Positions 44,354 to 52,223 of a stretch of DNA of 64,000 nucleotides are shown piece by piece. Position numbers and translations under genes: made by a program. The notes below the pieces were generated by a model. It saw only the letters and a program-made list of their open reading frames with translations, did no database searches and was not told the origin of the DNA. Location of the stretch: contig NZ_FNVP01000011.1 in assembly GCF_900108015.1 (NCBI RefSeq), positions 37,078 to 101,077 on the forward strand, read 5' to 3'. This DNA comes from Flavobacterium urumqiense. GTDB taxonomy: Bacteria > Bacteroidota > Bacteroidia > Flavobacteriales > Flavobacteriaceae. Within the stretch, counting starts at the first letter, position 1, and each line of letters opens with the position of its first letter.

Positions 44354-45094
44354 TTGAGGTATTTTATAAAATTAGCATACAACGGAACCCATTATCATGG
44401 CTGGCAATGCCAACCTAATGCTTCGTCAGTGCAGGAAACGATGAACAAAGCCGTTTCTACTTTATTAAATACCGAGATTAATCTCATGGGAGCGGGACGA
44501 ACGGACAGTGGTGTTCATGCCAAGGAAATGTATGCCCATTTTGATTTAGAAACTTCTTTTGATATTCCCAATCTGGTACACAAACTCAACTCCTACTTGC
44601 CAAAAGACATTGCTGTTTATGACATTATTCCCGTTCAGGATGAAGCGCATACTCGTTTTGATGCCACAAAAAGAACTTACGAATACTACATAAACACTTT
44701 TAAAGATCCTTTTTTGCAAGAACAAAGTTGGTATTTCCATCAGTCGCTAGATCTAGATTTGATGAATGAAGCCGCTCAGTTATTGTTTAATTACACTGAT
44801 TTTCAATGCTTCTCTAAAGTAAATACCGATGTAAATACGTTTGATTGCACGATTTTTGAAGCCAACTGGAAACAAGAAAACGGAAAGTTGATTTTCACCA
44901 TTTCGGCCAATCGTTTTTTACGAAATATGGTTCGCGCCATTGTAGGCACTTTGATAAATATTGGTTTACACAAGATCACATTAGCTGATTTTAATGCTAT
45001 TATAAAAAGCAAAAACAGAGACAAAGCTGGTTTTTCGGTTCCGGCTCATGGTTTGTATTTAACCAAAATAGAATACGATTACATTACGAAATAG
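44354..45094 (+). CDS. truA: tRNA pseudouridine synthase A
   Basis: TruA of 246 residues. It opens RYFIKLAYNGTHYHGWQCQP and contains MGAGRTDSGVHAKEMYAHFD (catalytic Asp in GRTDSGVHA), ETMNKAVSTLL and the C-terminal FLRNMVRAIVGTLINIG. It makes pseudouridine at tRNA positions 38-40. The start is TTG: no ATG precedes the conserved start, and an upstream -7 box sits at a fitting distance. Its TAG stop is also the first three bases of repeat copy 3. Confidence 0.93.
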   Translation: MRYFIKLAYNGTHYHGWQCQPNASSVQETMNKAVSTLLNTEINLMGAGRTDSGVHAKEMYAHFDLETSFDIPNLVHKLNSYLPKDIAVYDIIPVQDEAHTRFDATKRTYEYYINTFKDPFLQEQSWYFHQSLDLDLMNEAAQLLFNYTDFQCFSKVNTDVNTFDCTIFEANWKQENGKLIFTISANRFLRNMVRAIVGTLINIGLHKITLADFNAIIKSKNRDKAGFSVPAHGLYLTKIEYDYITK

Positions 45095-45196
45095 CCCTGA
45101 TAGAAGTGAAAATCCTTTTTAGTCTTGAACTTGTTTCAGGATCCTGAAACAAGTTCAGGACTAAAAAGATTGCAACGTATAGCAGGAATTAGCTCC
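45092..45196 (+). repeat. dispersed intergenic repeat, copy 3 (with 32-bp palindrome)
   Basis: Compared with copies 1 and 2 this is inverted. The reverse complement reads GGAGCTAATTCCTGCTATAC, CAATCTTTTTAGTC, then a different centre, then CTAAAAAGGATTTTCACT and AGGGCTA. The centre (45126-45157) is a perfect 32-base palindrome around GGATCC, extended by CTTTTTAGTC / GACTAAAAAG to a stem of about 25 pairs. It begins at the truA stop codon and ends 9 bases before the ABC-transporter ATG. Confidence 0.75.
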
Positions 45197-45204
45197 AAAA
45201 AAAA

Positions 45205-46959
45205 ATGAAAGCAAAAGCATTTGATACCCGATTATTCAAACGAATATTACAATATACTAAACCATACCAATGGCGTTTTAATGGCGTAATTATTTTTGCC
45301 ATATCGCTTTCGGTATTTGCGGCTTTGCGCCCTTATTTACTGAAGCAAACCGTTGATGGCTATATAAAAACGCAAGATCAGCATGGATTATTACTGTATG
45401 TAATCCTGATGGGAATTGTGCTTTTGCTGGAAGTATTTTCACAATTTTTCTTTGTCTTTTGGGCCAACTGGCTTGGGCAAGACATTGTTAAGGACATTAG
45501 AACCAAACTATTTCGCCATATTCTAAGTTTCAGAATGAAATATTTTGATCTTGTACCTGTAGGACAATTGGTAACGCGTTCTGTTTCGGATATTGAATCG
45601 ATTGCCCGTATTTTCAGTCAGGGACTATTTATGATTATTAGTGATCTGATGAAAATGCTCGTTGTTCTTATTTTTATGTTTTACATGAACTGGACCCTGA
45701 CTTGGATTGTTATTGTTGCCATGCCAATTCTTGTTTTCATCACCCGAATCTTCCAAAAGAAAATGCAAGTGGCTTTTGAGGAAGTGCGTACGCAAATTGC
45801 CAATATGAACTCCTTTGTTCAGGAACGAGTGACGGGAATGAAAATTGTCCAACTATTTAACAGGGAAGACATTGAGTTCGAAAAATTTAAAGAAATCAAT
45901 GACAAGCACAACAGAGCTTGGATAAAAACCATACTTTATAACTCCATATTCTTCCCTATTGCCGATATCATTTCTTCCCTAACCTTAGGATTCATAGTGC
46001 TTTATGGCGGAATGAAGATCTTAAACGGGGATCATTTTACCACTTTTGGTGATTTGTTTTCCTATACTATGTTCATAGGAATGTTGTTTAATCCATTGCG
46101 CCAAATTGCAGATAAATTCAACGAAATGCAATTGGGGATGATTTCCGCTAATCGTGTTTTTGATATTTTGGACACTCAAGATCAAATTCAGGATACAGGA
46201 ACAATTGAAGCACCTCTTTTTAAAGGAAATATTAAATTCGAAAACGTTCGTTTCGGGTATATTCCTGAAGAAGAAGTAATAAAAGGAATTAATCTTGAAG
46301 TAAATGCAGGTCAAACCATTGCGATTGTGGGTTCTACAGGTGCCGGAAAATCAACGATTATAAACTTGTTAAACCGTTTTTATGAAATCAATAGCGGTTC
46401 TATTTATATTGACAATCACAACATCGAAAATTACACCTTAAGTTCTTTGCGCAATCAAATTGCGGTAGTTTTACAGGATGTTTTTCTTTTTGCTGATACC
46501 ATTTTTAATAATATTACCTTAAACAATCCTGCTATTTCTCGCGAACAAGTTTTGGATGCAGCGCAAAAAATTGGTGTACACAATTTTATCATGAGCTTGC
46601 CTGATAATTATGATTTTGACGTAAAAGAACGCGGTGTTATGCTATCGTCCGGACAGCGCCAACTCATTGCCTTTTTGAGAGCCTATGTGAGTAATCCAAG
46701 TATCCTTATTCTGGATGAAGCCACCTCCTCAATCGACACATATTCTGAGGAATTGATTCAACGCGCCACCGAAACCATTACCGAAGGTCGAACCTCGATT
46801 GTCATTGCACACCGACTTGCAACTATTGTCAATGCTGACAAAATCGTGGTCATGGATAAAGGATTGATTGTAGAACAAGGAACGCATCAGGAATTAATCA
46901 ACCGCGAAAGTGGATATTACAAAAACTTGTATGATTCCCAGTTTTCGGTAGCTAATTAA
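45205..46959 (+). CDS. ABC transporter, fused permease and ATPase (exporter type)
   Basis: ABC exporter half-transporter of 584 residues. The membrane domain (about 15-320) has six segments with the ABC_membrane pattern SFRMKYFDLVPVGQLVTRSV. The ATPase (about 345-580) has Walker A GSTGAGKSTIINLLNRF, the Q-loop VLQDVFLFADTI, the signature LSSGQRQLIAFLRA, Walker B SILILDEATSSIDT and the H-loop IVIAHRLATI. It would act as a dimer; substrate (lipid, drug or peptide) is not indicated. It is reached nine bases after repeat copy 3. Confidence 0.92.
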   Translation: MKAKAFDTRLFKRILQYTKPYQWRFNGVIIFAISLSVFAALRPYLLKQTVDGYIKTQDQHGLLLYVILMGIVLLLEVFSQFFFVFWANWLGQDIVKDIRTKLFRHILSFRMKYFDLVPVGQLVTRSVSDIESIARIFSQGLFMIISDLMKMLVVLIFMFYMNWTLTWIVIVAMPILVFITRIFQKKMQVAFEEVRTQIANMNSFVQERVTGMKIVQLFNREDIEFEKFKEINDKHNRAWIKTILYNSIFFPIADIISSLTLGFIVLYGGMKILNGDHFTTFGDLFSYTMFIGMLFNPLRQIADKFNEMQLGMISANRVFDILDTQDQIQDTGTIEAPLFKGNIKFENVRFGYIPEEEVIKGINLEVNAGQTIAIVGSTGAGKSTIINLLNRFYEINSGSIYIDNHNIENYTLSSLRNQIAVVLQDVFLFADTIFNNITLNNPAISREQVLDAAQKIGVHNFIMSLPDNYDFDVKERGVMLSSGQRQLIAFLRAYVSNPSILILDEATSSIDTYSEELIQRATETITEGRTSIVIAHRLATIVNADKIVVMDKGLIVEQGTHQELINRESGYYKNLYDSQFSVAN

Positions 46960-46966
46960 ATTTTTT

Positions 46967-46985
46967 AACCGCAAAGGGCGCAAAG
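46967..46985 (+). repeat. short AAAGGGCGCAAAG-type dispersed motif
   Basis: AACCGCAAAGGGCGCAAAG is a motif often repeated between genes of bacteroidota. Only one copy is seen here, in the region between the ABC and lpdA genes. Confidence 0.25.
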
Positions 46986-47119
46986 ATTTAATTAACGAGT
47001 TTGAGGAGCGTGAATTTTTGAAAATTTGTTACTTTACTACTTTATTTCTTTGAAACTTTCTCAAAACAGAATAAATCCTTAAATTCGCCATCACAATTAA
47101 TTTAGAAAAACACACGAAA

Positions 47120-48508
47120 ATGAAATACGATATTATAGTTTTAGGAAGTGGTCCTGGAGGATATGTTACCGCCATTAGAGCATCACAATTAGGCTTTAAA
47201 GTTGCCATAATTGAAAAAGAAAACTTAGGTGGAGTTTGCCTAAACTGGGGTTGTATTCCAACAAAAGCATTATTGAAATCAGCTCAGGTTTTTGATTATC
47301 TAAAACACGCTTCTGATTATGGATTGACTGTTTCATCATTCGATAAAGATTTCCCTGCAGTAGTACAACGCAGTAGAAACGTTGCTGACGGAATGAGCAA
47401 AGGAGTTCAATTCCTGATGAAAAAAAATAAAATCGACGTAATAGATGGTTTTGGAAAACTAAAACCAGGAAAAAAAATTGATGTAACGGATAAAGAATCA
47501 AAAGTTACTGAATACGAAGCAGACCATATTATCATTGCCACTGGAGCGCGTTCTCGTGAGTTGCCTAACTTGCCACAAGATGGTGTAAAAGTAATAGGAT
47601 ATCGTCAAGCAATGACTTTGGCTACTCAGCCAAAATCGATGATAATCGTAGGTTCTGGAGCTATTGGAGTAGAATTTGCACATTTTTATAATTCTATGGG
47701 CACTGATGTGACCATTGTAGAATTCATGCCAAATGTTGTTCCTGTTGAAGATGAAGACATTTCGAAACAAATGGAACGTTCTTTGAAAAAAGCAGGAATC
47801 AAAATCATGACCAGCTCTTCTGTAGAAAAAATTGATGCTACTGGGGCAGGTGTAAAAGCATTTGTAAAAACAGCAAAAGGCGAAGTAGTTGTGGAAGCAG
47901 AAATCTTGCTTTCGGCAGTTGGTATAAAAACAAATATTGAGAACATTGGTCTTGAAGAAGTGGGGATTGCCACTGACAAAGATAAAATTTTAGTAAACGA
48001 TTACAGCCAAACCAATATTCCGGGTTATTACGCTATTGGTGATGTTACTCCAGGACAGGCATTAGCTCACGTAGCTTCTGCCGAAGGAATAAATTGTGTA
48101 GAAAAAATTGCAGGCCTTCACGTAGAACCTATCGATTACGGAAACGTACCAGGTTGTACCTATGCTACTCCAGAAATAGCATCAGTAGGTTTAACTGAAA
48201 AACAAGCTAAAGAAAAAGGATACGAATTAAAAATTGGTAAATTCCCATTCTCAGCTTCTGGAAAAGCGAAAGCTGCCGGAACACCGGATGGTTTTGTAAA
48301 AGTAATCTTTGATGCCAAATATGGCGAATGGTTGGGTTGTCACATGATTGGCGCCGGGGTTACGGATATGATTGCTGAGGCGGTTGTAGCACGTAAACTG
48401 GAAACTACAGGACATGAAATCTTAAAATCAATTCACCCACACCCAACGATGAGTGAGGCTGTTATGGAAGCTGTGGCTGATGCCTATGGTGAAGTAATTC
48501 ATTTATAG
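47120..48508 (+). CDS. lpdA: dihydrolipoyl dehydrogenase
   Basis: Lipoamide dehydrogenase of 462 residues, the E3 subunit of 2-oxoacid dehydrogenase complexes. The FAD site is VLGSGPGGYVTAIRA; the redox-active disulfide is in GGVCLNWGCIPTKAL; the NAD site is MIIVGSGAIGVEFAHFYN; the catalytic His lies in SIHPHPTMSEA. FAD and NAD binding and dimer interface look intact. It is alone, not next to E1 or E2 genes. Confidence 0.95.
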   Translation: MKYDIIVLGSGPGGYVTAIRASQLGFKVAIIEKENLGGVCLNWGCIPTKALLKSAQVFDYLKHASDYGLTVSSFDKDFPAVVQRSRNVADGMSKGVQFLMKKNKIDVIDGFGKLKPGKKIDVTDKESKVTEYEADHIIIATGARSRELPNLPQDGVKVIGYRQAMTLATQPKSMIIVGSGAIGVEFAHFYNSMGTDVTIVEFMPNVVPVEDEDISKQMERSLKKAGIKIMTSSSVEKIDATGAGVKAFVKTAKGEVVVEAEILLSAVGIKTNIENIGLEEVGIATDKDKILVNDYSQTNIPGYYAIGDVTPGQALAHVASAEGINCVEKIAGLHVEPIDYGNVPGCTYATPEIASVGLTEKQAKEKGYELKIGKFPFSASGKAKAAGTPDGFVKVIFDAKYGEWLGCHMIGAGVTDMIAEAVVARKLETTGHEILKSIHPHPTMSEAVMEAVADAYGEVIHL

Positions 48509-48519
48509 ACTGTGCTCAC

Positions 48520-48547
48520 GTAAAGACGCATTTCAATGTGTCTCTAC
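48520..48547 (+). repeat. hairpin repeat of the GTAGAGACGC family
   Basis: GTAAAGACGCAT (48520-48531) / ATGTGTCTCTAC (48536-48547), a 12-base imperfect stem with a TTCA loop. The motif resembles the interspersed GTAGAGACGCG..TCTCTAC hairpins found in many bacterial genomes. It lies just after lpdA. Confidence 0.6.
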
Positions 48548-48588
48548 CACAATGCTTGTTTGCGATACGTTTCAAAAAATGAATACCG

Positions 48589-48621
48589 AATCCGATTTGC
48601 TCTCGCAAGTCGGATTTTTTT
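48589..48621 (+). terminator. terminator after lpdA
   Basis: AATCCGAt-TTGC-tctc-GCAA-g-TCGGATT hairpin (48589-48615) with a T run after it. Confidence 0.8.
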
Positions 48622-48828
48622 TGTCCTCCATTCTAGAGATGCACTTTAATCCGCTTCTACATTGCGTATTTACATTTAAATCTCATTACATATTTACTAT
48701 TAATTATGAAACTTTTCTAAATAATTTCGTAACAAAAATTTTACACCTAATTCCGTACTTTGAATATTAAAAGAGTTAAAATAAACAGAGTCCATTTTTC
48801 TTTTTATAATTATTTAAATATCCATCCT
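48622..48828. other. AT-rich intergenic region before the AraC-type gene
   Basis: No conserved gene was recognised. A 72-codon open frame over 48552-48770 is not supported: it overlaps the terminator and has no family. The in-frame upstream TTG at 48760 is rejected as a start in favour of the ATG at 48829. Confidence 0.4.
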
Positions 48829-49611
48829 ATGAAAAATATTTATCTAAATACCGGAACAATAAATGAAGTTTTCAATGAACTTGAAACCTCCTTTAAAGGG
48901 ATTTTAAATTCAAATAATAACGAATTTAAATTGGCCTTAGATTCCGATTTGATTAAAGGAAATATTGATGGAGTTACCTTTATAAATGGCATTACTTCTG
49001 TTCAGGTTAGCCTAACATTTTTTGATGACACCTTGCTAAGTATTGAATCATTTAGCAAATCGTCTGTTTTATTTGCATACTGCACGGAGGGAACCATGCA
49101 ACATAGTTATGGTATATCTGGCTACAAATCAACGCTTAGAAAACACCATTCAAGAGTAGTAACCACTAAACGAAGTATAAATACTATATTACATTTCAAA
49201 AAAAATAAAGCTGTAAAATTTTTTCTAATAAAAGTGGAAACTGAACAGGCAGCTCCAACCAACAACTCTCTAATTTCAGAACTGAAAAAGACATTTTTAC
49301 AAAAAGAACCAAATTATAACTATCACGGTCTTCAAAATCTAAAAATAGCAGCAAAATTCAAGCAATTGACTGCCGTTACAGCGCATGGAATGACGGGACA
49401 TATTATGAAAAAAGAAATCTTAGAATCCATCTTAGCGCTGGAAATTGAAGACAATACTGATAATTTACTTAAAATTTCACAAGCAATAAGACGTTCGACT
49501 CTAAACCAAATTAACGAATTAAAAAAGATACCTAATTTTATTAAAAACTATGCTGTTGAAACAATTTATAGTAAAGTTATTAATTCAAAAAACAGGATCA
49601 TTATCAAGTAA
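48829..49611 (+). CDS. AraC-type regulator truncated before its DNA-binding domain
   Basis: From the ATG at 48829 (MKNIYLNTGTINEVF) it has 260 residues. The sequence matches the long N-terminal domain of a flavobacterial AraC family: NGITSVQVSLTFFDD, SVLFAYCTEGTMQHSYG, NLKIAAKFKQLTAVTAHGMT and ELKKIPNFIKNYAVE. In full relatives this is followed by a two-helix-turn-helix domain of about 100 residues. Here the frame ends after KNRIIIK. In another frame after 49585, KTGSLSSKR is the start of that recognition helix, then a stop. The DNA-binding part has decayed, so it cannot act as a normal AraC regulator. Ligand or dimer binding may remain. Confidence 0.75.
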   Translation: MKNIYLNTGTINEVFNELETSFKGILNSNNNEFKLALDSDLIKGNIDGVTFINGITSVQVSLTFFDDTLLSIESFSKSSVLFAYCTEGTMQHSYGISGYKSTLRKHHSRVVTTKRSINTILHFKKNKAVKFFLIKVETEQAAPTNNSLISELKKTFLQKEPNYNYHGLQNLKIAAKFKQLTAVTAHGMTGHIMKKEILESILALEIEDNTDNLLKISQAIRRSTLNQINELKKIPNFIKNYAVETIYSKVINSKNRIIIK

Positions 49612-49740
49612 ACGTTAGAAGGTTTGTCCTAATCTATTTTGTCGACTCCTACACCTAGTCAAAGAGATCCCACTTATAATCCGATTTGTCAAAGCAAATT
49701 GGATTTTTTTATGCTTATAAATTAACCAAAAAAAAAGCTA

Positions 49741-49845
49741 GATTCAAGTTACAAATGCAACTTTTTGATTAAACATATAATTTGGTGTTTCAAAATTAAA
49801 TCTTTTTCTTGGATGGTTATTTAATTTTTCAAGGATTGATTTACT
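49741..49845 (-). mobile_element. IS30 family fragment (transposase C-terminus and end)
   Basis: On the minus strand, KLNNHPRKRFNFETPNYMFN then QKVAFVT and a stop at 49744 equals the C-terminus of the IS30 transposase at the window's right edge (KLNNRPRKRFNFETPNYMFN). Similarity starts at 49741 (GATTCAAGTTAC) and stops near 49845. The rest of the element is missing, so it is a scar left by deletion. Confidence 0.85.
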
Positions 49846-50028
49846 AGCTTCCATTGCTGGAATTACAATCATTATTGTCATCGAAAATTATTATTTTAAA
49901 AAAGAAATAAAATATGCATCTAAGCCATAACTAATAAATATTTTATAAAAAAAACACTCATTTATTCCTGAATTGGTTTAAACCATTGTTTGCGTTTTAC
50001 AGCTTTTTTATTTAGGAACTCCCGATCA

Positions 50029-51582
50029 TTACCAAGGAATAGGATTGTAATCTTTTAAGAATTTTCCACACCAATGTTTCCCTGTATTAATACCGTCAAA
50101 CAAAGGGTCCATAACGCGTGCGGCACCGTCAACAATATCCAGAGGAGGTTGAAAGTCCTCTAATTCTTGTTTCTTCTTGGCTAATTCCGCCGGATCTTCA
50201 TCCGTTACCCAGCCAGTATCTACAGCATTCATGAAAATACCGGCTTTCGCCAATTCTCCTGCAGCGGTATGAGTAAGCATATTCAAAGCGGCTTTGGCCA
50301 TATTAGTATGTGGATGTCTAGCTTCTTTAAAAAAACGATGGAACTTACCTTCCATCGCTGAAACATTTATGATGTGTTTTTTTCCCGTATTGTCTTTCTT
50401 CATAACTTCAGAAAGGCGGTTACACAATACGAAAGGTGCCACCGAATTAACGAGCTGTACTTCAATCATTTCGGTCGTTTCTATTTGCCCTAACTTTAAG
50501 CGCCAGCTGTTTGTCTTCCTTAAATCTACCTGCTGCAAATCAGCATCCAATTCCCCTTCCGGGAAAACTTCATTCGCCACCAGTGTATTATCAAAACTAT
50601 AAGGAATTTGAGATAATTTGGCAGAAGCACGTAATCCAATTCCTGGTTCTGGTCCATGCCACGTCACTGGCATATTTTGATTTGAAGAAACGCCTGTAGT
50701 CAATACTTTTAATTCGTGTAAACAATCCGTATGATCCAGCAATAAATCCTGTGCGTATTTTGGTAAAAAGGCTATTGGGCGGTCTTCGTTATCCATTAAA
50801 TGTGTATAAAATCCGGCTGGACGTCTCACGGTTTGCGCAGCATTATTAATCAAAATATCTAAACGTTCGTATTTTTGCTCAATAAAATTGCAAAAAATCT
50901 CTACACTCGGAATATGACGTAAATCCAATCCATGAATCTTCAGTCGATGTCCCCAATCCATGAAATCTTCTTCTTTAGCAAAGCGCAATGCTGAGTCTAC
51001 CGGAAAACGCGTTGTTGCAATAACTGTTGCTCCTCCTCGCAAAAGCATTAATGTGATGTGGTATCCAATTTTTAACCGAGAACCTGTTATAACCGCTATT
51101 TGTCCTTTTACGTCAGCAGTTTGAAAACGTTTTGCATAATTAAAATCGCCACAATCAGTACACATTGTATCGTAAAAGTGGTGCATTTTAGTAAACTCGG
51201 TTTTACAAACATAACAATTTCTGGGCGTCTCTAATTCTAATTGCTGTTTGTTAACCAAATCGTTCAAGGCCAAAAGTTTTGGCGCAACAAAAATACTTGC
51301 TTCGCGGGCATGACGGATTCCTGTTTCTTTACGAGCCGTTTTGTCTTTCTTTTCTAATTTGCGTTTAGTTGCAAGTTTACCGTCCTTAACTCTTCGAGAA
51401 AACTCATCCCGATTTGGTCTTGAAAATTGACCTGCAGCCTTAATCAGCGCTATTCTTTGGGTAGCGGGAATATCAAATATTTGGTCTGTGTTCGTATTTA
51501 ATTGTGCCAATATTGCGATGCACTTATCGATCTCTTCTGAAGTAATTGCACTCTTATTATCTATTTCACTCTTCATCATCAT
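50029..51582 (-). CDS. SDR-family protein with N-terminal zinc-knuckle extension
   Basis: A 517-residue protein. Residues 1-155 are an N-terminal extension with a helical part and four cysteines, Cys123/126 (NCYVCKT) and Cys141/144 (MCTDCGD), a likely zinc site. A Rossmann SDR domain follows (about 158-510): TGSRLKIG (166-173), [10 protein letters not shown] (241-250), and Ser408 in NVSAMEG. The usual catalytic Tyr, four residues before Lys430, is Thr426 (HPHTNMAK). A large insert lies at about 255-370. Either activity is altered or the Tyr role is taken by another residue. Ends IPW. Confidence 0.75.
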   Translation of the reverse strand: MMMKSEIDNKSAITSEEIDKCIAILAQLNTNTDQIFDIPATQRIALIKAAGQFSRPNRDEFSRRVKDGKLATKRKLEKKDKTARKETGIRHAREASIFVAPKLLALNDLVNKQQLELETPRNCYVCKTEFTKMHHFYDTMCTDCGDFNYAKRFQTADVKGQIAVITGSRLKIGYHITLMLLRGGATVIATTRFPVDSALRFAKEEDFMDWGHRLKIHGLDLRHIPSVEIFCNFIEQKYERLDILINNAAQTVRRPAGFYTHLMDNEDRPIAFLPKYAQDLLLDHTDCLHELKVLTTGVSSNQNMPVTWHGPEPGIGLRASAKLSQIPYSFDNTLVANEVFPEGELDADLQQVDLRKTNSWRLKLGQIETTEMIEVQLVNSVAPFVLCNRLSEVMKKDNTGKKHIINVSAMEGKFHRFFKEARHPHTNMAKAALNMLTHTAAGELAKAGIFMNAVDTGWVTDEDPAELAKKKQELEDFQPPLDIVDGAARVMDPLFDGINTGKHWCGKFLKDYNPIPW

Positions 51583-51808
51583 AAAAAAACTTGTATCGAT
51601 CTTAGCGGAAATACCAAGGCCGCAAATATAGTTCTAAAATTTTGGCTGTCCAATGGCAATATAATCTACTATTCCCAAATTGAAAAACTAGTTTACAATT
51701 CTATAAGAAGTATTATTTTAGATATTTACTATTAAGCGCAATATCTGGATAATCGCTTTTTAAATATTATTGCTTTAAATGCAAGAAACCTACGGCCAAA
51801 TTCGAATA

Positions 51809-52171
51809 TTACTTATTCATTAATAGTCGTTTTACTCTTACTATCAACTCGTTTGGGCTAAATGGTTTTGTTATAAAGTCATCCGTTCCTAATTCAAAGG
51901 CTTTAAGTACCGTTTTTTCTAGACCTACGGCAGATAAAATAATTATTGGAATGTCTAGTTGCAATTCTATTTTTACTTTATTTACTATATCGAGTCCTGA
52001 AACAAATGGCATTTCTATGTCTGAAATAATCAAGTCTGGATTTTCCGAAACAATTTTCTCTAATGCTTCTTTACCATCACTACATGTAATGACTTCATAT
52101 CCTTCTCGAATTAGTTTAAATTCCATGGTTTTTAACATCATCTCATCATCTTCGGCAATTAGTATTTTCAT
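51809..52171 (-). CDS. single-domain response regulator (CheY-like)
   Basis: A 120-residue receiver domain with no output domain: ILIAEDDEMMLKTM (acidic pocket), LIISDIEMPFVSGLDI (phospho-Asp51), PIIILSAVG and FITKPFSPNELI (Lys). It is the last gene of a signalling operon on the minus strand, 52 bases after the hybrid kinase. It may shuttle phosphate or bind a target protein. Confidence 0.9.
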   Translation of the reverse strand: MKILIAEDDEMMLKTMEFKLIREGYEVITCSDGKEALEKIVSENPDLIISDIEMPFVSGLDIVNKVKIELQLDIPIIILSAVGLEKTVLKAFELGTDDFITKPFSPNELIVRVKRLLMNK

Positions 52172-52223
52172 TTTTTTGATTATTTAAAAGCAAAATTAAA
52201 CCATTGTAAATTAAAACAATTCA

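Noticed and set aside
47196..47979. Several minus-strand frames inside lpdA
   Set aside because: They are shadows of the lpdA coding frame; the plus-strand protein has every family motif.
48552..48770. Open frame of 72 codons after lpdA
   Set aside because: It overlaps the lpdA terminator and has no family or promoter.
51583..51808. A possible gene between the SDR gene and the last receiver gene
   Set aside because: Only AT-rich DNA with several stops in all frames; nothing recognised.
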